DNA of 64,000 nt, taken from assembly GCF_040869045.1 (NCBI RefSeq), contig NC_090321.1, positions 92,238,603 through 92,302,602 on the forward strand, given 5' to 3'. Under the pieces are notes generated by a model that was given only the letters and a program-made list of their open reading frames with translations, had not been told where the DNA came from and ran no database searches. The DNA comes from Eurosta solidaginis. Lineage: Eukaryota; Arthropoda; Insecta; Diptera; Tephritidae. Made by a program: the position numbers and the translations under genes. Below, piece after piece: positions 57,601-64,000 of this stretch (the first letter of the stretch is position 1; every line of letters starts with the position of its first letter).

Positions 57601-58285
57601 ACAGAGACCGGTCACCGATGCGCAACCGATGTAAGTATATTGGGAAAAATTTTTTAAAATGTGTGGTTTTACTCCTTATGACCTAGATCCAGCTAATATT
57701 CAATAAATATGAAATTAAATATTAAGAATTAAAAAAATAAAGTCAAATAAAACAAAGCAAAATAAAATAAGATAAATTGAAATGAAAATAAAATAAAGTT
57801 AAATAAAACTGATTTTTGATAGACGTGTTATCAGTCTGCTATCGAAAAGTTTTAAATTTGTCTTCGAAAAATAATCGATATGTTATCTACAGAAAAACCT
57901 CTCCAAACGGACATCCCCCTTGCCCAGACAGTATGTCATGCCCCAAGTTTTAGGCAAAGTTTTTGGAAGAAATTGCCCATTAGGCGGACACTCCCTTGGC
58001 CGGACGCAGACAGTTATTTTCTAAAAAATTGGAGAAAACCCTCTGCTGAGCGGACGCGAACACCTCAGCGGCGTACATTTAGAGCTGTCTTCATAACAAA
58101 TCAATCAAAAACCTCAACAAAGTGTGAGTATATACATTGTACATATATATATATATCAATTTATACGTTTGAAAATTTACTGGGGCTTGTTTTTAACTTA
58201 GTTCTTTACTCTTCCGTTTACCAGTACATCTTCAATTTTCCCATCTATGGCCTAAATTCAGTAAGTGCGAGTTTTGAAATGTACA
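57601..58285. other. Unannotated stretch with repeated CGGACA motifs
   Basis: 57880-58085 contains AACGGACATCCCCC, GGCGGACACTCCC, CCGGACGCAGACA and AGCGGACGCGAACACC, evenly scattered. Such GCGGACAC strings occur at the ends of pogo/Tigger-like elements, but no terminal inverted repeat could be fixed. An open frame at 57880-58374 covers it by chance. The rest is AT-rich. Confidence 0.4.
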
Positions 58286-59151
58286 CTTTTTATGCCCAAC
58301 TGGACTTGTACACAGGGTATTATAACTTTGATTGGATAACGGTTGGTTGTGCAGGTATAAAGGAATCGAGATAGATATAGACTTCCGTATATCAAAATCA
58401 AATAGTATCGAAAAAAAATTTCTTGGAGCCATGTCCGTCCGTCCGTCTGTCTGTCCGTTAACACGATAACTTGAGTAAATATTGAGATATCTTCACCAAA
58501 TTTAGTACACGAGCTTATCTGGACCCAGAATAGATTGGTATTGAAAATGAGCGCAATCGGATGAAAATCACGCCCACTTTTTATATATGTAACATTTTGG
58601 AAAACAAAAAAAACCTGATTATTTAGTAAATAATACACCTAGAATGTTGAAATTTGTCATGTGGACTGATATTGAAACTCTTTATAAAAATTTGAAAAAA
58701 AAAAATTAAAATGGGCGTGGACCGCCCACTTGTGATAAAATCAATTATTATAATATTATTAATCATAAATCAAAAATCGTTAAACCTATCGTAGCAAAAT
58801 TTGGCAGAGAGGTTACCTTTACTATAAGAAATGCTTTGAAGAAAAATTAGCGGAATCGGTTAAGGATCACGCCCACTTTTATATAAAAGATTTTTAAAAG
58901 GGTCGTAGGCAAAAATAATAAGTTAAATGTTAGCGAGAAATAGTTTTGTACCCATCGTATTTTGTGCCATTATAACAAGAAATGGGAAAAAATACAAATC
59001 TTGAAAAATGGGCGTGGCACTGCCCCTTTCTTACAATGCATTTCCCAACGTTTCTGGAGCCATAACTCGACGAAAAATTTGGGGTTTAACAGGAAATATT
59101 TTTAGTAAAAATGGACTAAATCGGTTAAATCGCTTTCTTTTATATAAGAGA
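58286..59151. repeat. Dispersed repeat family copy D (inverted relative to copy C)
   Basis: From TTTTTATGCCCAACTGGACT at 58286 through GGTATAAAGGAATCGAGATAG, GCCATGTCCGTCCGTCCGTC and CACGATAACTTGAGTAAATA to the gene-free tail rich in CACGCCCACTTTT blocks. It stops at 59151, where the Helitron 3' end begins, so the Helitron probably truncates or interrupts it. Confidence 0.82.
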
Positions 59152-59208
59152 CTAGCGGCCCGGTACGTGCTTCGCTACGTATAAAATGAAATATTAAATC
59201 AAGCTCAT

Positions 59209-59575
59209 GTGGCGGCTACCGTGGTGTGATGGTAGCGTGCTCCGCCTATCACACCGTATGCCCTAGGTTCAACTCCCGGGCAAAGCAACATCAAAATTTT
59301 AGAAATAAGGTTTTTCAATTAGAAGAAATTTTTTCTAAGCGGGGTCGCCCCTCGGCAGTGTTTGGCAAGCGCTCCGGGTGTATTTCTGCCATGAAAAGCT
59401 CTCAGTGAAAACTCATCTGCCTTGCAGATGCCGTTCGGAGTCGGTATAAAACATGTAGGTCCCGTCCGGCCAATTTGTAGGGAAAATCAAGAGGAGCACG
59501 ACGCAAATTGGAAGAGAAGCTCGGCCTTAGATCTCTTCGGAGGTTATCGCGCCTTACATTTATTTATTTTATTTT
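59209..59575 (+). repeat. tRNA-derived SINE (family S), complete, 13-bp target duplication
   Basis: AAATCAAGCTCAT lies on both sides (59196-59208 and 59576-59588). The 367-bp body starts with a tRNA-like head (GTGGTGTGATGGTAGCGTGC, A box) and GGTTCAACTCC (B box at 59266-59276), then TTCTAAGCGGGGTCGCCCC, the CATCTGCCTTGCAGATG hairpin, AAACATGTAGGTCCCGTCC, GAGAAGCTCGGCCTTAGATC and a tail CTTACATTTATTTATTTT. Best-preserved copy in the window and a reference for those at 14791, 35318 and 61711. Confidence 0.95.
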
Positions 59576-59639
59576 AAATCAAGCTCATTTATTACAAAAA
59601 AAAAGATATTTTATTATTTGCTAGCTATTTTAAAACTTA

Positions 59640-61400
59640 ATCCAAAACATTTGGATAAACAATATTTTTTGTTTTTCCATTTTGAGCATGAATAAACAAA
59701 CGGCTGGGGGTACCGACTCTGGAACAGGCAACATAAAGTTGGCCATGTAAAAAACATGATTCCTCCAAATTCACACCACAAACGTAAGTGTTTGCCCTTG
59801 GGCTTTGTTGATGGACATCGCAAATGATAAACGCACAGGATATTGTAATCGTTTGAATTCAAATGGCATATCACTTGGAATCATAGTGATACGCGGTATT
59901 AAACAAACTTCTCCTTTTGATTTACTAGTTAAGATCGTAGCTTCAATCAAATTTGGCAATAATATTTTCACTGCCAATCTGGTGCCATTACACAGTTTTG
60001 GTGGATTAATATTTCGCAATAATATAATCAAAGAACCCACTTTCAGATTCAAACAATGCGGTGGCATACCAGCCGGTTCAAATGAATTTAAAAATTCAAT
60101 TGGATAATTCATTGCCTCATGTTGATTCATAGCACTGTCAATTGATTTAGTATATGTCGTGACTACACCTGGGAGTTTTGCTTGAATTTGAAAATTAATG
60201 GCATTGATATGAATGTTCTTCGGTGCTAAAATGGCGGGTTCTCCCAACCAATCATTATTTCTGCAATTCTGAAGAATATTTGGAAAAACACATTCAATCA
60301 ATGCATCTATCGATTTCGTAATTGTACAAAAATTGTTCGGTACAGTGATCAATCCGTTGGTTCTGTCGATTTGTGTTTTGCCATCACCAATTTCTAACAA
60401 TTGTTTTGAAAACTCATGGACAGCTGGATCATTTTGTAGGTGAATACGCATATTAATGTTCAGTGTCAATTTTTGTACATATCTCCAAAGAACTGATGAC
60501 TTCAAACAGGCATTTATTTCATCAGCAGGAGTTGATCGAGGAATGACAGGCAATGTTTGTCGAAAATCCCCTCACAGTAATGTCAAATCACCACCAAAAA
60601 GCTGTTGGTTGCCACGTAAATCGTGCATTGTTCGATTAAATGCTTCTAGTAAGTTTTTATTCGCCATTGTACACTCATTCCATAAAATAATTGATGTTGA
60701 TCGCAGAACTTTTGCCATAGCAGAATTTCTTGAAATATTGCAAGTTGGAATTTCAATCACCTGTACATTCAATGGAAATTTTAATGCAGAGTGTGCTATC
60801 CGACCACCTTCTAATAATGTAGCAGCAATTCCCGAAGATGCAAGTGCCAATGCAATTTTCTGTTCCGATGGAATAGTCGCTAAAATCAGTGATATAACGA
60901 ACGTTTTTGCCTGTACCACCAGGTGCATCCAAGAAATATAATCCACCTGCATTATTGGAAATGGCTTGCATGATTGTGTCATATTCATGTTTTTGTTGAA
61001 TATTAATTTTGGTTATATTCGATTGTACAAATAAATGCAAATCATTAGAATTGAATCCCTGCTCACGTTGCAATTCACGATCATGCATCTCACGATTTGG
61101 TGCGATCATACCCAATTGTACTAATTTGCAATCGTTAGACACATATCTTTAATTATTATCAAAGCTTCGTTGCACATTTCCAAAGTTATCAACAAATCAG
61201 GATTTCCTGCATGATGACGCATACGAATTAAAATATCTTTTGCAAAATAATGTTTATATTTGTTCCATAATTCAAGTGGATTTGATGGCATACATGCTGA
61301 TAATATAATGGCAAATAGCATTCTTATTTGCTGTTCCTTGTTTACGTCTTTGAAATTTTTTCGAAGACACATTCCATGTGTAATACTGAGGCACTTCACA
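59640..61400 (-). pseudogene. Helitron Pif1-like helicase
   Basis: The helicase unwinds the donor strand during rolling-circle transposition. On the minus strand: RMLFAIILSACMPSNPLELW and HHAGNPDLLITLEMCNEAL (61320-61160), GLYFLDAPGGTGK (Walker A, 60960-60920), with a frameshift immediately after GKN so that TFVISLILATIPSEQ continues in another frame. Then IILWNECTMANKNLLEAFNRTM (Walker B region, where the usual Asp-Glu is Asn-Glu), a stop before GDFRQTLPVIPRSTPADEIN (60570), PPHCLNLKVGSLIILLRNI (60060-60000), FAMSINKAQGQTL (59790) and, after another shift at about 59775, SCFLHGQLYVACSRVGTPSRLF (59740-59680), ending near 59640. Several lesions make it dead. Confidence 0.88.
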
Positions 61401-61710
61401 GTATATCAAAGTTATCGCAAATGTATAAGTTTCGCATAATTTGAAAAAAGCTGTTAACGTAGTTGCTGGTGGTTGTGCTGCTCTTTCCAATACATTTGCT
61501 ACATTAAAATAAACACATTGGTCATTCTCAAGATGAACAGCCAAGTGAACAACCGCAGGATGTCTTTCGTGCATTGGAAACGACATATTCCTCCAGACAG
61601 CTTCATTGCTACTAATATAGCGCCCCATTTGATACTGAGTAATTTCATCATTTGTATTATCACCAGCAACACCGAATATTGCCATATCGCTACCTTTATT
61701 TATATACTTA
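61272..61710 (-). pseudogene. Helitron Rep, C-terminal half after the SINE
   Basis: Continues the Rep reading frame interrupted by the SINE: KYINKGSDMAIFGVAGDN (61712-61660), containing the second catalytic Tyr of the YxxxY pair, then EITQYQMGRYISSNEAVWRNMSFPMHERHPAVVHLAVHLEN (61655-61535), QPPATTLTAFFKLCE and VPQYYTWN. The frame drifts near 61340, where the helicase part continues in another frame. Confidence 0.87.
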
Positions 61711-62068
61711 AATAAAAATAAATGTAAGGCGCGATAACCTCCGAAGAGATCTAAGGCCGAGCTTCTCTTCCAATTTGTGTCGTGCTCCTCTTGATTTTCC
61801 CTACAAATTTGCAGGACGGGACCTACATGTTTTATGCCGACTCCGAACGGCATCTGCAAAGCAGATGAGTTTTCACTGAGAGCTTTTCATGGCAGAAATA
61901 CACCCGGAGCGCTTGCTAAACACTGTCGAGGGGCGACCCCGCTTAGAAAAAATTTCTTCTAATTTAAAAACCTTATTTCTAAAATTTTGATGTTGCTTTG
62001 CCCGGGGTGCGAACCCAGGGCATACGGTGTGGTAGGCGGAGCGCGCTACCATCACACCGCGGTGGCAG
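61711..62068 (-). repeat. tRNA-derived SINE (family S), inserted in the Helitron Rep gene
   Basis: On the minus strand it has the head (GGTGTGATGGTAGCGCGCTCC, then GGGTTCGCACCCC in the B-box position), the TCTAAGCGGGGTCGCCCCTCG block, the hairpin (CATCTGC...GCAGATG) and the 3' block ending CTTACATTTATTTTTATTT. Orientation is opposite to the copy at 59209-59575. The target duplication could not be fixed because the flanks are AT-rich. Confidence 0.92.
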
Positions 62069-62081
62069 TATTTACATTCTT

Positions 62082-62820
62082 TCAAATATATTTAATGGAT
62101 TTTACAGAATTACAATATTCCACATTTATATGAGCATTGAATATTTTCGATAATAATGGACAATACGGAACCACCCAACGATTATCAACTTCAACTTCCT
62201 GATTATGCATTCTAATGGTTGCCGTTTTGCCATTATCATTAGGTGATCTACCTCGATACAACGGATATCCGTCATTGCCCGTTATTGTGTCTGAAGAAAA
62301 TTGCCTTGGGTATCGTTTCGAACACTTTTCATCAATCATATATGATGAATTCACATTTAGTTCACCGCACGGTCCATGTATCATGTTTTTACCGACAACT
62401 TGAAATAACTGAGGATCAGCAGTGTGATCAGGAATTTCAGCTGATATAAGGTTATCGATTTGATCCGGAGTTATTTTATGTACCAGCCAAATTAGTATAT
62501 GTGCGTGCGGCAATCCCCTTTTCTGCCATTCGATGGAGTACATATGGCAATGCACCTCCCCAAATACATATAATTTCACAATTAAATCCATAAGCGCTTT
62601 ACATTTTTGCCGAAAAACACGCGCAGTATTGTTATGACGATCGGTTGTCGACTGTCCTGCAAATAAATTGTTTTTGATGTCATCCCACTGCGGATTACAT
62701 GTAAATGTAATGAACAGATCCTGTCGACCGTATTTTCGTACATAACACATTGCGTCTTGTGCATATTCGTTCATATTCCGTGGGCTGCCAATATACGAAG
62801 ATGGCAATATAGTTAACGTC
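62082..62820 (-). pseudogene. Helitron Rep (HUH endonuclease), central part
   Basis: Rep nicks the donor and joins the strand through a phosphotyrosine bond. The open frame 62807-62082 begins in LPSSYIGSPRNMNEYAQDAMCYVRKYG and contains DLFITFTCNPQWDDI (62715-62670), the HUH motif in KRGLPHAHILIWL (62515-62480), the CGEL...SKRYPRQF segment and YPLYRGRSPNDNGKT, and ends EYCNSVKSIKYI at 62085, where the first Tyr of the YxxxY pair is the last recognisable residue. A stop follows in the SINE flank. Catalytic His pair and first Tyr are intact. Confidence 0.92.
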
Positions 62821-63098
62821 CGATGTCATCATTATTAGCATTATTCGCTATCGCATCTTGCAAATGAATATATTGTTCAGATCTTAATTTTGCTTGGTTG
62901 AAACGAATAAAATTAAGATATCAACGATGTACTGATGATATAGTTTACCACATCTCAAGATATAATTTTGTTCTTGTGGACCAACCATCAATGGATACGA
63001 ATAAAAATTCATGGCACTAACTTTTTTCTGTATATGTAGTGCAAAATGTGACTTAAGAAATTTATACAAATGATGAAATGTTAACACACTGAAAATAT
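62821..63098 (-). pseudogene. Helitron Rep, N-terminal fragment cut by the LTR element
   Basis: Frame with SVLTFHHLYKFLKSHFALHIQK and NFYSYPLMVGPQEQNYILRCGKLYHQYIVDI (63090-62925), then after a shift KLRSEQYIHLQDAIANNA-type sequence (62880-62835). The FYSYRLM...NYILRCG--HQYIVD block marks the Rep N-terminal region of insect Helitrons. Sequence upstream of 63098 is LTR, so the start codon and N-terminal zinc region lie beyond the insertion. Confidence 0.82.
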
Positions 63099-63641
63099 TG
63101 TTACGAATATTAGCAATATTAAGGGGTACTGTCATCTCTAAGCCGATGCTAAGAGTGACTTCTATGCACATCCATAAATCAATCATTATGTATCTACATA
63201 AACGAATCACTCATTATGTCTACACATATATACGTACACGCACTGGAGAAGAGATGCGCAAACACACGCAGATATTTTATCTGAAATGCTCCCAAAAGTA
63301 TGCAATTGTAATTGTGGAAGTGTAGCTCACAAATACAAGCGCATATGAGAATATACACGTGCATCTGTAGTTATAATTATATGGCAGTGACTAAGTAAAT
63401 TCTGGAAACGCCTAGAAGATGCAACGAGGAAATCACAGAGTATAAAAGCACCAGCAGTAGAGGCGCGAGAGTCAGTTTTGGTTAAGGACGCTATCTGTCG
63501 AGCAATAGGGTTATGTATTGTGAAGTACTTTAATAAAGACCATTTTGCAATACTGAATAGTCGTGTTATTTATTCAACAGTTTAGTGATTCGATCTTAGA
63601 AGAAGGTTGCAAATAAGAGGATTTGCAGTAAGATCGTTACA
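63099..63641 (+). repeat. 5' LTR (543 bp, TG...CA)
   Basis: Starts TGTTACGAATATTAGC and ends AGATCGTTACA, with TGTTACG/CGTTACA near-inverted ends. A TATA box (GAGTATAAAAGCACC, 63439-63453) and AATAAAG at 63532 delimit U3, R and U5, so transcription would start at about 63465-63475. ATTGGTGTCAGAATAGG directly follows at 63642 and is the likely primer-binding site; the tRNA was not identified. Confidence 0.85.
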
Positions 63642-63700
63642 ATTGGTGTCAGAATAGGAATTGTTGAATAAATTCCGAAGATTGGGAATACAACTTGGAC

Positions 63701-64000
63701 ATGGCAAAGTTGAGTGAATTGATGATACAGCAACTGAAAAAGTAGCTGGAGAACCGTGGATTTAATACATCGGCAATAAGATCGAACTTCAAGCACGGCT
63801 ACGAGAGGTAATGCAGTCGCAAGGAATTGATGTGGATGAGTATGTCTTTTATCCTGATGGGAACGAGAAAACAACAAAAATTGAAGAGAAAAACGAAACA
63901 TCGCAGACAGTTACGAGCACAGACTTGAACATGATTTTGGCTGCAATATCTGCACAAACATCGACAGTAACATCAATGTCGTCGCAAATGTCAGAAATGT
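63701..64000 (+). pseudogene. Gag start with SAP-like domain (partial, broken)
   Basis: ATG at 63701 begins a frame whose first 45 or so residues look like a SAP motif (SELMIQQLKK then LENRGFNT, and IELQARLREVM), a small helix-turn-helix that binds DNA or RNA in chromatin proteins. A TAG interrupts it at 63743-63745, and one base seems to be lost near 63770, so the first part and IELQARL are in different frames. Further on it is polar and Thr/Ser-rich (TSTDLNMILAAISAQ). It matches the gag remnant at 31048-31370. The edge of the window truncates it. Confidence 0.7.

Larger units (their letters stand above)
59152..63098 (-). mobile_element. Helitron (rolling-circle transposon), nested and decayed, 5' end lost
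   Basis: Encodes, on the minus strand, a Rep endonuclease followed by a Pif1-like helicase. The 3' end appears to be GGGCCGCTAG ending at 59152 with T next to it, preceded by a short hairpin (TACGTA...TACGT), matching the CTRR plus hairpin rule of Helitrons. Two SINEs (59209-59575 and about 61711-62068) are inserted in it, and an LTR retrotransposon cuts off its 5' part at 63098. Confidence 0.85.
63099..64000 (+). mobile_element. LTR retrotransposon (gypsy-like), 5' end; runs off the right edge
   Basis: 5' LTR, primer-binding region and start of gag. It is inserted into the Helitron Rep gene. Its LTR and gag are related to those of the collapsed element at 30940-32000. The rest lies outside the window. 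Confidence 0.88.

Overview
The window looks like transposon-dense, probably heterochromatic DNA from a higher fly. The repeat families (the CATGTCCGTCCG / CACGATAACTTGAG dispersed repeat, tRNA-headed SINEs, RNase H-bearing non-LTR elements, a PIF/Harbinger, a hAT of the CGG-binding-protein type and an insect Helitron) best fit a tephritid fruit fly; this assignment rests on recognition, not on a search. I found no convincing host gene in 64 kb. Nearly every coding signal is a decayed mobile-element gene with stops, frameshifts or deletions.

Layout. 1-2729: 5'-truncated RNase H-type non-LTR retrotransposon (minus), inserted in a dispersed repeat whose other half (2730-12438) carries a ~9 kb array of ~130-bp tandem units. 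12455-15076: tRNA-headed foldback/SINE elements, a foldback arm and a second SINE family. 15866-17545: Transib transposase fossil (the RAG1-related superfamily). 19553-22370: PIF/Harbinger with both termini, a 3-bp target duplication and both genes. 22840-26030: small MITE-like palindrome, two remnants of one plus-strand non-LTR element, and a short copy of the dispersed repeat. 27370-28817: a foldback and a terminal-inverted-repeat element. 30940-32000: collapsed gypsy-like LTR element. 32600-34354: Jockey/CR1-like ORF2 remnant. 37865-38800: RTE-like remnant. 40293-46160: 0.6-kb inverted-repeat arms enclosing a foldback SINE and a hAT. 46180-47180: Helitron helicase end and an LTR pierced by a 280-bp piggyBac-type MITE. 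49010-57370: a second full dispersed repeat interrupted by two minus-strand non-LTR elements (RNase H type with ORF1 and ORF2; R1-like with a 12-bp target duplication). 58286-59151: another dispersed-repeat copy. 59152-63098: minus-strand Helitron carrying one SINE in its Rep gene and one near its 3' end. 63099-64000: start of an LTR retrotransposon inserted into the Helitron and running off the right edge.

The genes do not form a pathway; the content is a stratigraphy of nested insertions. The most informative points are target duplications that fix element boundaries, expansion of a transposon's internal repeat into a satellite, two different retrotransposons at the same site of one host repeat, and a SINE between the two catalytic tyrosines of the Helitron Rep. 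Coordinates with clear termini are exact; those of decayed pieces are good to about 10-50 bp. All translations were done by eye.
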